DNA from: Rhodococcus sp. 06-462-5
GTDB lineage: Bacteria; Actinomycetota; Actinomycetes; Mycobacteriales; Mycobacteriaceae
Direction: 5' to 3'
Assembly (NCBI RefSeq): GCF_002258315.1
Contig: NZ_NOYD01000001.1
Span: 310,001 to 374,000, forward strand
DNA: 64,000 nt
A program made the translations under genes and the position numbers. The first letter of the stretch is position 1. Each line of letters begins with the position of its first letter. The notes beneath the pieces are model-generated. The model was not told the DNA's origin, did no database searches, and saw nothing but the letters and a program-made list of their open reading frames with translations. Positions 33,957 to 43,950 of the stretch are shown one piece after another.

Positions 33957-33972
33957 CGGAATCGCAATTCCG
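33957..33972. promoter_or_regulatory. Palindrome in the urate/glyoxylate divergent spacer
   Basis: CGGAAT-CGCA-ATTCCG is a perfect 6-bp inverted repeat with a 4-bp spacer, 50 bp upstream of the plus-strand start. GATTCC half-sites also occur near the minus-strand start (33765-33788). This suits an IclR/AllR-type dimer controlling both operons. Which protein binds is not shown. Confidence 0.5.
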
Positions 33973-34021
33973 CAATGCGGACTTTGAGTCCGGTCCGTTC
34001 GAGCCCGAGAGGAACGACTTC

Positions 34022-34417
34022 ATGACGGAGCTTTTCTGCAACGGTGGTGCGATGCGCGGCGGCAGCCTGCACCACAACGTCTCGTCCCACCCGTTCGTGG
34101 GGACAGTGCGCACCACGCCGAACTACCGCTTCTTCTCGGTACGGGACGAATTCCCGGCGCTGCTGCTCGACCACACCGCAGGTGCGGCCATCGAGGGCGA
34201 GCTCTACGACATTCCGCTCGACGACATCCGCACGGCGTTCCTGCCGGACGAACCGCCGGAGCTCGAACTCACCGTGGTCGCGCTCGAGGACGGGCGCTCC
34301 GTCCTGGGCGTGGGCCTCCGCCCCGGGGTGCTCGATGCACAACCGGACGAGCTGACCGACATCACCTACGCAGGCAGCTGGCGCAGGTACCGCGGCCTGC
34401 CGCAACCTCAGAACTGA
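34022..34417 (+). CDS. Gamma-glutamylcyclotransferase-fold protein (allophanate hydrolase C-domain-like)
   Basis: 131 residues. MTELFCNGGAMRGGSLHHNV, GTVRTTPNYRFFSVRDEFPA, AAIEGELYDIPLDDI and ELTDITYAGSWRRYRGLPQ parallel the C-terminal domain of allophanate hydrolase. There the same elements read [18 protein letters not shown] and SGELYRM. It is the first gene of the glyoxylate/allantoin operon, 12 nt before hydroxypyruvate isomerase. Function is not established. As ureidoglycolate lyase is otherwise missing from the cluster, this protein is one candidate for that step or for processing ureido intermediates; that is inference only. Confidence 0.75.
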   Translation: MTELFCNGGAMRGGSLHHNVSSHPFVGTVRTTPNYRFFSVRDEFPALLLDHTAGAAIEGELYDIPLDDIRTAFLPDEPPELELTVVALEDGRSVLGVGLRPGVLDAQPDELTDITYAGSWRRYRGLPQPQN

Positions 34418-34429
34418 AAGGCACTGTGC

Positions 34430-35266
34430 ATGAACACCTTCGCTGATTCCAGGCTCCACTACACCGTCAACTGTTCCATTCTCTTCACCGACGTACCTCT
34501 GCTCGATCGCCCGCAGCGCGCGCGAGATGCCGGCTTCGACGCCGTCGAATTCTGGTGGCCGTTCTCGAACCCGGTCCCGTCCGATGCCGACGTCGATGCA
34601 TTCGTGAAGTCCGTCCAGGATGCGGGCGTACAGCTGACCGGACTGAACTTCGCCGCCGGCGACATGCCTGCAGGCGATCGTGGGATTCTCTCCGATCCAG
34701 CGCAGAAGCAGGCCTTCCGAGACAACATCGACGCCACCGTCGGAATCGGCGAACAACTCGGCACCAGAGCGTTCAACGCCCTGTACGGAAATCGCATCGA
34801 CGGAGTCGACCCGCTCGACCAGGACGAGGTCGCGATCGAGAACCTGGCCGCAGCCGGGAAGGCCGCAGCGAAAATCGGTGCGGTCGTACTGGTCGAACCC
34901 GTCAGCGGCGCACCCGCCTACCCGCTGAAGTCCGCTGCCGGAGCCGTCGCCACCATCCGCCGCGTGGCCCGTGAGCAGGACGTGCACAACCTGCGTCTGC
35001 TTGCCGACCTGTACCACCTCGCCGTCAACGGAGACGACGTTCCCGCAGCGCTCGAGGCCCACCACGACCTGATCGGGCACGTACAGATCGCCGACTCCCC
35101 CGGCCGCGGAGAACCGGGCACCGGATCGCTCGACCTCGGCGGACAGCTCGTCGGCCTCGCCGAACGCGGTTACGACGGCTACGTCGGACTCGAATACAAA
35201 GCCACCCGCCAGGACACGTTCTTCTGGCTTGCGCCGGATCTGGCCGACGTCACTACCTCCAAGTAA
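34430..35266 (+). CDS. hyi: Hydroxypyruvate isomerase
   Basis: 278 residues, TIM-barrel of the AP-endonuclease 2 superfamily. Motifs are YTVNCSILFTDVPLLDRPQR, ARDAGFDAVEFWWPF, VLVEPVSGAPAYPLKSA, LRLLADLYHLAVNGDD, GHVQIADSPGRGEPGTGSLD and YDGYVGLEYKA. Metal ligands (Glu of VEPV, Asp of ADLYH, His/Gln of HVQIAD, Glu of LEYK) are all present. It interconverts hydroxypyruvate and tartronate semialdehyde, handling a side branch of glyoxylate assimilation. It lies between the AH-C-like gene and glxR in a compact operon. Confidence 0.93.
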   Translation: MNTFADSRLHYTVNCSILFTDVPLLDRPQRARDAGFDAVEFWWPFSNPVPSDADVDAFVKSVQDAGVQLTGLNFAAGDMPAGDRGILSDPAQKQAFRDNIDATVGIGEQLGTRAFNALYGNRIDGVDPLDQDEVAIENLAAAGKAAAKIGAVVLVEPVSGAPAYPLKSAAGAVATIRRVAREQDVHNLRLLADLYHLAVNGDDVPAALEAHHDLIGHVQIADSPGRGEPGTGSLDLGGQLVGLAERGYDGYVGLEYKATRQDTFFWLAPDLADVTTSK

Positions 35267-35274
35267 GGATTCTC

Positions 35275-36156
35275 ATGAGCACCATTGCATTCATCGGCCT
35301 CGGAATCATGGGCAGCCCCATGTCCGTTCATCTCGCCAAGGCCGGCCACCAGGTGGTCGGCTACAACCTGACCCCCGATCGCACCGGCCCCCTCGTCGAA
35401 GCCGGTGGTACCGCGGCGGACTCCATCGCCAAGGCCGTCCACGACGCCGACGTCATCGCGATCATGGTCCCCGACTCCCCCGATGTGCAGGACGTCCTGG
35501 TCGGTGAGGGTGGTGTGTTCGACAATGCTCGACGCGACGCGCTGATCATCGACTTCTCCAGCATCCGTCCCGACGTCACCGCCACCTTGGCTGCCGACGC
35601 GACCTCGCGCGGCTTCCGGATCCTCGATGCCCCGGTCTCCGGGGGCCAGGCCGGTGCCGAGAACGCGACGCTGTCGATCATGGTCGGTGGCAGCGCGGAC
35701 GACTTCGCAACGGCCAAGCCGATTCTCGACGTCGTCGGCAAGACCGTCGTGCATGTGGGCCCGAGCGGATCCGGGCAGACGGTCAAGGCGGCCAACCAGT
35801 TGATCGTGGCCGGCAACATTCAGGTGCTCGCCGAGGCGATCGCGTTCCTCGAGGCGTACGGCGTCGATCTGGCTGCGTCGGTCGAGGTTCTCGGCGGCGG
35901 CCTCGCCGGCTCGGCCGTGCTGAACCAGAAGGCCCAGAAGATCCTGGACCGGTCGTTCGAGCCCGGGTTCCGTATCGACCTGCACCACAAGGACCTCGGT
36001 ATCGTCACCTCGGCAGCGCGCGAGGCGGGAGTCGTGATCCCGATGGGTGCCGTGCTGGCGCAGCTGATGGCTTCCGCCCGCGCCAATGGTGATGGTGGAC
36101 TGGATCATTCGGCACTGTACCGCGGCGTCGCTCGGCTCTCGGGTAAGGACAACTGA
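35275..36156 (+). CDS. glxR: 2-hydroxy-3-oxopropionate (tartronate semialdehyde) reductase
   Basis: 293 residues of the beta-hydroxyacid dehydrogenase family. It has the NAD(P) Rossmann motif [20 protein letters not shown], the substrate motif [20 protein letters not shown], the catalytic lysine region [19 protein letters not shown], and the C-terminal [18 protein letters not shown]. It reduces tartronate semialdehyde from glyoxylate carboligase to D-glycerate. A good Shine-Dalgarno (TAAGGA) precedes the ATG. It is followed by gcl after a 1-nt gap. Confidence 0.94.
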   Translation: MSTIAFIGLGIMGSPMSVHLAKAGHQVVGYNLTPDRTGPLVEAGGTAADSIAKAVHDADVIAIMVPDSPDVQDVLVGEGGVFDNARRDALIIDFSSIRPDVTATLAADATSRGFRILDAPVSGGQAGAENATLSIMVGGSADDFATAKPILDVVGKTVVHVGPSGSGQTVKAANQLIVAGNIQVLAEAIAFLEAYGVDLAASVEVLGGGLAGSAVLNQKAQKILDRSFEPGFRIDLHHKDLGIVTSAAREAGVVIPMGAVLAQLMASARANGDGGLDHSALYRGVARLSGKDN

Positions 36157-36157
36157 T

Positions 36158-37957
36158 ATGGCCAGGATGCGCGCGGCCGATGCCGCAGTGAAGATCCTCG
36201 AACTCGAAGGTGCCACAACCGCATTCGGTCTCCCCGGTGCGGCCATCAATCCCTTCTACGCGGCGATGCGCGATCACGGTGGGATCCGCCACGTGCTGGC
36301 CCGCCACGTCGAGGGTGCCTCGCACATGGCGGAGGGGTTCACCAGGGCAGCTCCGGGCAACATCGGAATCTGTATCGGTACGTCCGGCCCGGCCGGAACC
36401 GACATGATCACCGGGTTGTATTCGGCCATGGCCGACTCGATTCCGATCCTCGCCATCACCGGCCAGGCCCCGGTCGCGCGGTTGCACAAGGAGGACTTCC
36501 AGGCCGTCGACATCGCGTCGATCGCTGCGCCCGTGACCAAGATGGCGATGACGGTGCTCGAGCCGGCCCAGGTTCCCGGTGCCTTCGCGCAGGCGTTCCA
36601 CCTGATGCGGTCCGGTCGCCCCGGTCCGGTGCTGATCGACCTGCCCATCGACGTGCAGCTGGCCGAGATCGACTTCGATCCCGACACCTACCAGTCGCTG
36701 CCCGTGCACAAGCCCGTCGCCTCGCGTGCTCAGGCCGAGAAGGCCATCGACATGCTCCTCGCGGCCGAGCGTCCGTTGATCGTCGCCGGCGGCGGCATCA
36801 TCAACGCCGATGCCTCCGATCTGCTCGTCCAGCTCGCCGAGATCCTCGACGTCCCGGTCATCCCGACCCTGATGGGCTGGGGCACCATCCCCGACGATCA
36901 CCGTCTCGCGGCAGGCATGGTCGGTTTGCAAACCGCGCACCGGTACGGCAACGCAACCCTGTTGGCCTCGGACTTCGTGCTCGGCATCGGAAACCGTTGG
37001 GCCAACCGACATACCGGCGGACTGGACACGTACCGCAAGGGCCGCAAGTTCGTCCACGTCGACATCGAGCCGACCCAGATCGGACGTGTCTTCGCGCCGG
37101 ACTACGGCATCATCTCCGACGCCAAGGCCGCACTCGAGCAGTTCGTGGCCGTCGCCGAGGAGCGTCGGGCGGCGGGCACGTTGCGTGATCTCTCGGGCTG
37201 GGTCGAGGACTGTGCGACTCGTAAGCGGACGATGCATCGGCGCACCCACTTCGACAACGTGCCGATCAAGCCGCAGCGCGTGTACGAGGAGATGAACAAG
37301 GTCTTCGACCGCGATACCCGCTACGTCAGTACCATCGGGCTCTCGCAGATCGCGGGCGGTCAGTTCCTGCACGTCTACTCCCCGCGCAACTGGATCAACT
37401 GCGGGCAGGCCGGCCCGCTCGGCTGGACCATTCCCGCGGCACTGGGTGCGGTGGCAGCCGATCCCAAGGCGAATGTCGTTGCACTGTCGGGAGATTACGA
37501 CTTCCAGTTCATGATCGAAGAACTGGCCGTCGGTGCGCAGTTCAATCTGCCGTACGTGCACGTGGTGGTGAACAACTCGTACCTCGGGCTGATCCGCCAG
37601 GCGCAGCGCGCCTTCGACATGGATTTCTGCGTGCAGTTGGGATTCGACAACATCAACCACCAGGACACGTTGGACACTCAGCCCGGTATCCCCAAGGGCT
37701 ACGGCGTCGACCATGTGCAGGTGGCAGAAGGACTGGGCTGCAAAGCACTCCGAGTCACCGATCCCGACCTGATCGGTGAGACGCTGGTGCGGGCGAGGAC
37801 TCTGGCCAACGAGCACAAGGTTCCCGTCGTCGTGGAGATCATCCTCGAGCGGGTCACCAACATCTCGATGGGCACCGAGATCGACAACGTCGGCGAGTTC
37901 GAGGAGCTGGCCAACACCTCGGCGGACGCACCCACCGCGTTGCTCCTGCTGGACTAG
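36158..37957 (+). CDS. gcl: Glyoxylate carboligase
   Basis: 599 residues from the ATG at 36158. It is a ThDP-dependent enzyme of the acetohydroxyacid synthase type. Motifs are [20 protein letters not shown] and [15 protein letters not shown]. Val51 replaces the otherwise universal catalytic Glu of ThDP enzymes, a hallmark of glyoxylate carboligase. The ThDP/Mg motif at the C-terminus reads [20 protein letters not shown] followed by [10 protein letters not shown]. It joins two glyoxylates to tartronate semialdehyde and CO2. Flanked by glxR and glycerate kinase, it commits allantoin-derived glyoxylate to central metabolism. Confidence 0.95.
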   Translation: MARMRAADAAVKILELEGATTAFGLPGAAINPFYAAMRDHGGIRHVLARHVEGASHMAEGFTRAAPGNIGICIGTSGPAGTDMITGLYSAMADSIPILAITGQAPVARLHKEDFQAVDIASIAAPVTKMAMTVLEPAQVPGAFAQAFHLMRSGRPGPVLIDLPIDVQLAEIDFDPDTYQSLPVHKPVASRAQAEKAIDMLLAAERPLIVAGGGIINADASDLLVQLAEILDVPVIPTLMGWGTIPDDHRLAAGMVGLQTAHRYGNATLLASDFVLGIGNRWANRHTGGLDTYRKGRKFVHVDIEPTQIGRVFAPDYGIISDAKAALEQFVAVAEERRAAGTLRDLSGWVEDCATRKRTMHRRTHFDNVPIKPQRVYEEMNKVFDRDTRYVSTIGLSQIAGGQFLHVYSPRNWINCGQAGPLGWTIPAALGAVAADPKANVVALSGDYDFQFMIEELAVGAQFNLPYVHVVVNNSYLGLIRQAQRAFDMDFCVQLGFDNINHQDTLDTQPGIPKGYGVDHVQVAEGLGCKALRVTDPDLIGETLVRARTLANEHKVPVVVEIILERVTNISMGTEIDNVGEFEELANTSADAPTALLLLD

Positions 37958-37959
37958 AG

Positions 37960-39093
37960 ATGACGCGAATTCTGCTCGCTCCCGACAAGTTCAAGGGCTC
38001 GCTGTCGGCGGCGGAGGTCGCGCGGGCGTTGGCATCGGGGATGCTCTCGGTCGACTCGTCGCTCGAGACGGTGTGCCTGCCCGTCGCCGACGGCGGTGAC
38101 GGCACCGTCGATGCTGCCGTCGCCGCCGGGTGGGACCGAATGGCAGTGACCTGCTCGGGGCCGACCGGTGAAAAGGTGAACACGTCCTACGCACGCCGGG
38201 GCGATACCGCCGTCGTCGAACTGGCATCGGCCGTCGGGCTCGAGCTCCTGCCGGGTGGTCGTCTGGATGCTTCGGGGGCCAGCACATTCGGTCTCGGCAC
38301 CGTCATCGCGGACGCTCTGGAGGCGGGTGCCGAACGTATCGTCGTCGGACTCGGGGGTAGTGCCTCCACCGACGGCGGTGCCGGAATGCTCGTCGCGCTC
38401 GGTGCGCGCATCCTCGATGCCGACGGCAACGACGTCGCGCTAGGTGGCGGTGCGTTGCGCGGCGCGGTGCACCTGGATCTGTCCGGGCTGTTGCCGTCGG
38501 CTCGGAACGCGGTGTTCGAGCTGGCGTGCGACGTCGACAATCCGTTGCTCGGCCGGACCGGAGCCGCGGCGGTGTACGGACCGCAGAAGGGTGCCGGACC
38601 GCAGGAGCTGCTGTATCTGGAACACGGGATGCGGCAGTGGGCGCATCTGGTGCGCAACGCAATCGGACGTGATGTGAGCGGGCTGGCCGGAACCGGAGCG
38701 GCAGGTGGCACTGCGTTCGGAGCCATCGCCGTACTCGGAGCTGCCGCGAAGCCGGGTATCGAGACCGTGCTCGAACTGATCGACTTCGGTAGCGCTCTGG
38801 CGTCGGCCGATCTGGTCGTCACCGGTGAGGGCTCGCTGGACGAGCAGAGCTTGCACGGCAAGGCACCGATCGGTGTCGCGCACGCTGCACGTGCAGGCGG
38901 TGTCCCGGTGATCACCGTGGCCGGGCGGAGCGTCGTCGGCCTGGACCGATTGCGCCCCTACGGAATCACCGCCTCCTATGCACTGACCGACCTGGAGCCG
39001 GATCCTCGGATCTCGATGCGTGATGCGGGCAGGTTGTTGCACGAGGTGGGCCGAACCTTGGCCACCACACACATTTTGGAAGGAACCTCATGA
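37960..39093 (+). CDS. glxK: Glycerate 2-kinase (GlxK/GarK type)
   Basis: 377 residues. Family motifs are LLAPDKFKGSLSAAEVARAL, LPVADGGDGTVDAAVAAGW, VVGLGGSASTDGGAGMLVAL, AVYGPQKGAGPQEL and DLVVTGEGSLDEQSLHGKAP. These match type-2 glycerate kinases. It phosphorylates the glycerate made by GlxR, closing the route from allantoin to phosphoglycerate. It starts 2 nt after gcl and its stop overlaps the allantoicase start (ATGA). No anomaly seen. Confidence 0.94.
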   Translation: MTRILLAPDKFKGSLSAAEVARALASGMLSVDSSLETVCLPVADGGDGTVDAAVAAGWDRMAVTCSGPTGEKVNTSYARRGDTAVVELASAVGLELLPGGRLDASGASTFGLGTVIADALEAGAERIVVGLGGSASTDGGAGMLVALGARILDADGNDVALGGGALRGAVHLDLSGLLPSARNAVFELACDVDNPLLGRTGAAAVYGPQKGAGPQELLYLEHGMRQWAHLVRNAIGRDVSGLAGTGAAGGTAFGAIAVLGAAAKPGIETVLELIDFGSALASADLVVTGEGSLDEQSLHGKAPIGVAHAARAGGVPVITVAGRSVVGLDRLRPYGITASYALTDLEPDPRISMRDAGRLLHEVGRTLATTHILEGTS

Positions 39094-40133
39094 CCGGAAT
39101 CGATTTCACCACGCTGACCGATCTGGCTTCTCGGGCGCTCGGCGGTAGCGTCTCCGCAGCGAACGACGAGTTGTTCGCCCAGCGCGAGAACCTGATCAAG
39201 CCCGATGCTCCGCTGTTCGATCCCGCGGACTTCGGCCACAAGGGAAAGGTGTACGACGGGTGGGAGACTCGTCGTCGCCGTGACGAAGGCGGTCACGACT
39301 GGGCGATCGTGCGACTGGGGGCACCGGGCATCGTGCACGGCGTCGTCGTGGACACCGCTCACTTCACCGGCAACTACCCGCCGTTCGTGTCCGTCGAGGC
39401 GGCGTCGATCGAGGGCTACCCGTCCATCGAGGATGTGCTGAAGGCAGATTGGCACACCATCGTCGACAAGTCCCCGGCGGCCGGTGACACCGCGAACAAG
39501 TACCAGGTGGCCGATCGGCACCGGTGGACGCATGTGCGTCTGTCGATCTACCCCGACGGCGGCGTCGCCCGGTTCCGTGTGCACGGTCAGGTGGTGCAGG
39601 ATCCGCGGTTCCTCGCCGGCACCGTGGACCTGCTCGCCGCCGAGAACGGCGCTCGGCTCACCGATTGCTCCGACGCGTTCTACTCCTCGCCGGCCAACAT
39701 CATCCTGCCCGGTCGGGCCCGCAACATGGGCGAAGGCTGGGAGAATTCTCGACGACGCAACGGCGGCAACGACTTCGCAGTATTCGCTCTCGCATCGCCC
39801 GGTGCTCCGCGACACGTGGAGGTCGATACCAGCTACTACGTCGGTAACGCACCGGGGTGGATTCGACTCAGCGCTGTCGATTCTCGTCGCCGACACATCA
39901 CGGACCCGACGGCATGGAGCGAGATTCTGCCCCGCACCGCCGTTCAACCGGATACGCGCCACCGGTTCCTGCTGAACGAGGCCGACGCGTACACACACCT
40001 GCGACTGGACGTGTACCCCGACGGCGGACTGTCCCGATTGCGATTGTTCGGTGAACTCGACGCCGAAGCCCTCGATGCGGCCGACATCGCGTGGAAGTCC
40101 TCGGAGCTTCAGAGTGTCTCCAGTGCAGTCTGA
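39090..40133 (+). CDS. Allantoicase
   Basis: 347 residues built from two repeated jelly-roll domains (about 20-165 and 190-335), the typical allantoicase duplication. Paired motifs include [20 protein letters not shown] versus [35 protein letters not shown] versus [15 protein letters not shown], and [20 protein letters not shown] versus [20 protein letters not shown]. It splits allantoate into ureidoglycolate and urea. GGAAGGAA precedes the ATG. It is followed by allantoinase with a 20-nt overlap (or 11 nt with the later start). Confidence 0.95.
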   Translation: MTGIDFTTLTDLASRALGGSVSAANDELFAQRENLIKPDAPLFDPADFGHKGKVYDGWETRRRRDEGGHDWAIVRLGAPGIVHGVVVDTAHFTGNYPPFVSVEAASIEGYPSIEDVLKADWHTIVDKSPAAGDTANKYQVADRHRWTHVRLSIYPDGGVARFRVHGQVVQDPRFLAGTVDLLAAENGARLTDCSDAFYSSPANIILPGRARNMGEGWENSRRRNGGNDFAVFALASPGAPRHVEVDTSYYVGNAPGWIRLSAVDSRRRHITDPTAWSEILPRTAVQPDTRHRFLLNEADAYTHLRLDVYPDGGLSRLRLFGELDAEALDAADIAWKSSELQSVSSAV

Positions 40134-41439
40134 TCTGGTTGTTCGCGCTTCGCGGGCGGTGATCGACGGACGGGAGGTTGCGGCCTCGATCTCCGTCCTC
40201 GACGGCCGGATCGTGGCCATCGACACTGTGGATGCCCGCGTGTCTGCGGAGGTGGTCGTCGAGCTCGGCCCGGACGAGGTGCTGCTGCCGGGTTTGGTGG
40301 ACACCCATGTGCACGTCAATGAGCCGGGGCGCACCGAGTGGGAAGGGTTCGCCAGCGCGACCCGAGCCGCAGCCGCGGGAGGTATCACGACCATCGTCGA
40401 TATGCCGCTCAACAGCATCCCCCCGACAGTGGACGTCACGGCGTTGGAGATCAAGCGGCGCGTGGCGGTGGATCAGTCGGTCGTCAACGTAGGTTTCTGG
40501 GGCGGTGCAGTGCCGGGAAACGTCGATCAGCTGAGGCCACTGCACGAGGCGGGCGTCTTCGGCTTCAAGTGCTTCCTGCTCGCGTCGGGCGTGGACGAAT
40601 TTCCGCCCTTGACGCTGCCGGAACTGGAGAAGGCCCTGATCGAGATCGCCTCGTTCGACGGGTTGATGATCGTGCATGCCGAGAACGCCGAGGTGATCGC
40701 CGAGGCACCGTCGGCGGTGGGTCGTGAGTACTCGGGATTCTTGGAGTCGCGTCCGCGTGCCGCCGAGAACCGGGCCATCGAGCAGGTGATCGAGTTGTCT
40801 CGACAGACGGGGTGCCGGGTGCACATTCTGCATCTGTCGAGTGCCGATGCCTTGCCGATGATTGCGGCGGCGAAGCGCGACGGCGTACGGGTGACCGTCG
40901 AGACCTGTCCGCATTACCTGTGTTTCGATGCGGAAGCAGTGCCGGCGGGCGCGACCCAGTTCAAATGTTGCCCGCCGATCCGCGAGGCCGGCAACCGAGA
41001 GTTGTTGTGGCAGGGTTTGTCCGACGGCACCATCGACACTATCGTCACCGACCACTCCCCCTGTACGCCGGATCTGAAGAGGTTCGACACCGGAGACTTC
41101 GGTGATGCGTGGGGCGGAATCGCGTCGTTGCAGGTGTCGCTGGCTGCGGTGTGGACCGAGGCGCGTGCCCGTGGGTTCGCAGTGACCGACATCGTGCGGT
41201 GGATGGCCACCAATACTGCCGACCAAGTCGGTATGGCCGATCGCGGGCGCATCGATATCGGTTGCGCTGCAGATCTTGTCGTGTTCACACCCGACGAACG
41301 ATTCACCGTCGACGTCGCGCAGCTGTACCACCGTAATCCGGTGACGGCGTACGACCGACTCGGATTGTCGGGTGTGGTGCGGCGGTCATGGATCGCGGGC
41401 TCGGAATCTTCGACCGGGCGCTTGTTGGCGCGCGCCTAG
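40114..41439 (+). CDS. allB: Allantoinase
   Basis: About 441 residues from a GTG at 40114 (GGAG 8 nt upstream); a GTG at 40123 is also possible. It is a dihydroorotase-type metallo-amidohydrolase. Motifs are [20 protein letters not shown], the carboxylated lysine in [36 protein letters not shown] and [14 protein letters not shown]. Metal ligands HxH, Lys, His, His, Asp are complete. It opens the hydantoin ring of allantoin to allantoate, acting before the upstream allantoicase. It converges with the HNH gene with a 4-bp overlap. Confidence 0.94.
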   Translation: MSPVQSDLVVRASRAVIDGREVAASISVLDGRIVAIDTVDARVSAEVVVELGPDEVLLPGLVDTHVHVNEPGRTEWEGFASATRAAAAGGITTIVDMPLNSIPPTVDVTALEIKRRVAVDQSVVNVGFWGGAVPGNVDQLRPLHEAGVFGFKCFLLASGVDEFPPLTLPELEKALIEIASFDGLMIVHAENAEVIAEAPSAVGREYSGFLESRPRAAENRAIEQVIELSRQTGCRVHILHLSSADALPMIAAAKRDGVRVTVETCPHYLCFDAEAVPAGATQFKCCPPIREAGNRELLWQGLSDGTIDTIVTDHSPCTPDLKRFDTGDFGDAWGGIASLQVSLAAVWTEARARGFAVTDIVRWMATNTADQVGMADRGRIDIGCAADLVVFTPDERFTVDVAQLYHRNPVTAYDRLGLSGVVRRSWIAGSESSTGRLLARA

Positions 41440-43772
41440 AACGGCGGTGCTGCCGTGTCGTCTGTCTCCTGCTCCTGGTTGTCGGGTGGGTTGGGGTAGG
41501 CGATGATGCCGGATCGTTTCGGTTTGGTGGGGATGTGTGGTCTGAGGTCGTTGCCGAGGATGGGTACGGCTGTGCCGTTGGTGGGCAGGGTGATTCGGGT
41601 GGTCTTCGACGTCGATGTCCACAGGATCGCGCCGCCGGGGAGCATGACGGCTTTCCAGTAGCCGGCGGTTTTGACGCAGTGGTGGTACTCGCACAGGCAC
41701 CGCAGATTGTTGACGGTGGTCCAGCCGCCGCCGAGAGGGTTGGTGTGGTCGAACGGGTTGATGTGGTCGAGTTGGCAGCGGGCGGCGGGTCGGTGGCAAC
41801 CGGGAAATCGGCAGTGTTTGTCGCGGAGTCGGACGGCTGCGGTGGTGAGAGTGTCGGGTCGGTAGATCAGGGCCCGGTCGGTGAGGGGGTCGCGGGAGAC
41901 CGACTTTCCGAGGGTGGGGTCGGCGACGATGGCGGCTTCGAGTGCGGCAGCAAGGGATGTGGTGCCGAGGTAGATGCCGGAGGGTGTCTGGCCTGCTGTG
42001 CAGCCGGTGCGGTTGCCTGACCGGAGTGCCGAGCGTAGGTCGGGTGCCCTCATGTTGTGGGCGGGATGTCTGATGGCGTCCAGGTCGAGGGCAGAGCTGT
42101 GCCGTGTGCCCCTGCCGACAGGGGTGTGAGTGCAGAACAGGGCTGCGGCTGAGTTCAACGATTGCAGGCGGCGCGGAGGTCGATCCTCGGTGTCGGTACC
42201 CGCACCTGGGCGTGTACTCGATGCAGGACTACTGATCGATGTCGGCTCGGATCCACTGATAGTTTCCTCGTCACTGCCGGTTTCGTGGTTCCTGGTGGTA
42301 TCGGATGGTGCAGTGGGAGATCGGTTTTCGCTCGAATCTGGCACTGGATCAGCGGTCGGCCTCTGTTGGACAGGTGTCGACGAAGTCGGTGCGGGTGCTG
42401 GTGACGCAACTGGCTCTGGGCCGGTCGCCTGCGGCGGCTCCGGTAACGGCTTGGTGATGGCCGCCGAAGCGGTTGTTGCTGCGTGCTTGCGGGCTGGGCC
42501 TGAGCCTAGGGTGGTAGCTGCTGCCGGGTCGGTTGCGGGCTCGGTGATCGGCGCGGGATCGTCGACCTGATCGACCCCATCTCCTGCCGGCGAGCTGTGT
42601 TCGGGTGCAGGAGAACCGGGCCCGGTTGGTTCCGACGCCGAAGCTGTCTCCACACTCGAATGAGCCGTCGATGCATTCTGTGCACCTGCACCTGCACCTG
42701 CACCTGCGTTCGCGTCCGTGGGTGTCTCGGCAGTCGTGTCGGTGCCCGCAGAGGCATTCGCATCCGAATCCGGATCGGTGCCTGCTGCCGTTGCCGTGTC
42801 GGTTTCTGTTGCAGGCTCGGTCTTTTCACTGTCGGGGATTCGTTCCCATTCCCCGGTTTCCGGGTTCTGCACGGCCAGTCCGAGTTTCTCGGCGAGGGTG
42901 ACTGCTTCGGTGAGCAGGACCTGCCACTGACTGTTGCGTGCCAACTCCCGGGCGAGGTCGGGGTCGATGGACCCATGACCGGCCAGATACGCCGGGTTGG
43001 CGAGGAGGCCGATGAGGGTGGCGATGTCGACGGTGATCATCGTCAACGGCACCCGCCGATCCGGCAACACCGCATCCGCCTTGGGACAATCCTCCCGTTG
43101 GCACAGGCATTCCAGGCGGGGTTCGCCGTGCATGCGGGCCATGAACGCATCACACAAGCGTTCTTTCTTCCCGCGCGGATCTTTCGGGCACAGGGTGTCC
43201 GCCATCTCCTCGAGCAGCTGCCACGCAGCGGCAGCTTCCGGTGCGGTGAGCTCGGCCCGAATGCGGGTGAGTTCCCCGGCGGGGGTGTAGGTGACGGTGC
43301 GGAACTTCTTCGCGAACTCCCGCAACGCCGCTGCCTCGTCGGGTGCGACGCGCACCAGGATGTCCCAGATCTCCTTCTCCAGCGGACCCGGTGACGACCG
43401 GCGGGCCGCTTCGACGATCTCGTCCTCGACCTTCTTGACGATCTCGTCGCTCAGGTTGTCGAGGATCCGGCACACCGTCCGCACCCGCGCAAGGTCGATT
43501 TCACCGGACTCGAACGCGACCTTGAGCAGTGGCAGTCGGGTGTGCAAAGCGACACCGACGGAAACCCACGATTCGGCGACCGTCGCCGAACATCCCAACG
43601 CGACCGCCATCTCGGTGCGCCCGTATCGGCTGTAATGCTTGTGTTTGGTGTCGAGGGTGATCCAGTCGCAGTGCACGCGGTAGCAGGCGGTGATCTTGCG
43701 GGCCGCCTGCCGATTCTCCTCACACGCGGCCGCGGTCAACGCCTCCAGCGACACAGCTGGCAGTGCACCCAT
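41436..43772 (-). CDS. DUF222 / HNH endonuclease-domain protein (13E12 type)
   Basis: 778 residues. A DUF222 domain (about 20-300) contains [20 protein letters not shown] and [11 protein letters not shown] long low-complexity Ala/Thr/Pro/Ser region (about 325-530) includes an Ala-Gly run encoded by a hexanucleotide repeat. The HNH motif near the C-terminus has [31 protein letters not shown] and [14 protein letters not shown]. This is the zinc-associated HNH fold with its His-Asn-His residues. Such proteins are multicopy in Rhodococcus and mycobacteria; their role is uncertain. It splits the purine cluster and may have been inserted there. Confidence 0.9.
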   Translation of the reverse strand: MGALPAVSLEALTAAACEENRQAARKITACYRVHCDWITLDTKHKHYSRYGRTEMAVALGCSATVAESWVSVGVALHTRLPLLKVAFESGEIDLARVRTVCRILDNLSDEIVKKVEDEIVEAARRSSPGPLEKEIWDILVRVAPDEAAALREFAKKFRTVTYTPAGELTRIRAELTAPEAAAAWQLLEEMADTLCPKDPRGKKERLCDAFMARMHGEPRLECLCQREDCPKADAVLPDRRVPLTMITVDIATLIGLLANPAYLAGHGSIDPDLARELARNSQWQVLLTEAVTLAEKLGLAVQNPETGEWERIPDSEKTEPATETDTATAAGTDPDSDANASAGTDTTAETPTDANAGAGAGAGAQNASTAHSSVETASASEPTGPGSPAPEHSSPAGDGVDQVDDPAPITEPATDPAAATTLGSGPARKHAATTASAAITKPLPEPPQATGPEPVASPAPAPTSSTPVQQRPTADPVPDSSENRSPTAPSDTTRNHETGSDEETISGSEPTSISSPASSTRPGAGTDTEDRPPRRLQSLNSAAALFCTHTPVGRGTRHSSALDLDAIRHPAHNMRAPDLRSALRSGNRTGCTAGQTPSGIYLGTTSLAAALEAAIVADPTLGKSVSRDPLTDRALIYRPDTLTTAAVRLRDKHCRFPGCHRPAARCQLDHINPFDHTNPLGGGWTTVNNLRCLCEYHHCVKTAGYWKAVMLPGGAILWTSTSKTTRITLPTNGTAVPILGNDLRPHIPTKPKRSGIIAYPNPPDNQEQETDDTAAPPF
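42682..42705. repeat. Hexanucleotide tandem repeat (GCACCT)x4 inside the HNH gene
   Basis: Four perfect units of GCACCT in tandem, preceded by T and followed by GCG. On the coding strand they encode alternating Ala-Gly. Because the unit is 6 bp, copy-number change would keep the reading frame. Confidence 0.9.
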
Positions 43773-43795
43773 CTTTCACCCCCCGGTGAGCAACA

Positions 43796-43821
43796 TTTCA
43801 GAACGTCCGTTCGAACTGAAA
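43796..43821. promoter_or_regulatory. Inverted repeat upstream of the HNH gene
   Basis: TTTCAG and CTGAAA (43796-43801, 43816-43821) flank a partly symmetric centre (gaacgtccgttcg). This is 24 bp before the HNH start at 43772. It could be an operator or a 5' leader hairpin. No regulator can be assigned. Confidence 0.4.
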
Positions 43822-43950
43822 GAAGACTAACCCGTGCCACCGACAAGAACTGAAAACGCTCAATTCGGGCCCTGTGAGCAGGCAATATCCGTTCTGGAGT
43901 GTGTCTTTCGGGGGGCAGGAGAGTGATGACGAAGCCGCGCCACTGAAGGT

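Noticed and set aside
42682-42705. Phase-variable frameshift switch
   Set aside because: The repeat unit is six bases, so slippage would not change the reading frame.
41388-43394. Several plus-strand frames opposite the DUF222/HNH gene
   Set aside because: They are Gly/Arg/Cys-rich shadows of the low-complexity and HNH regions.
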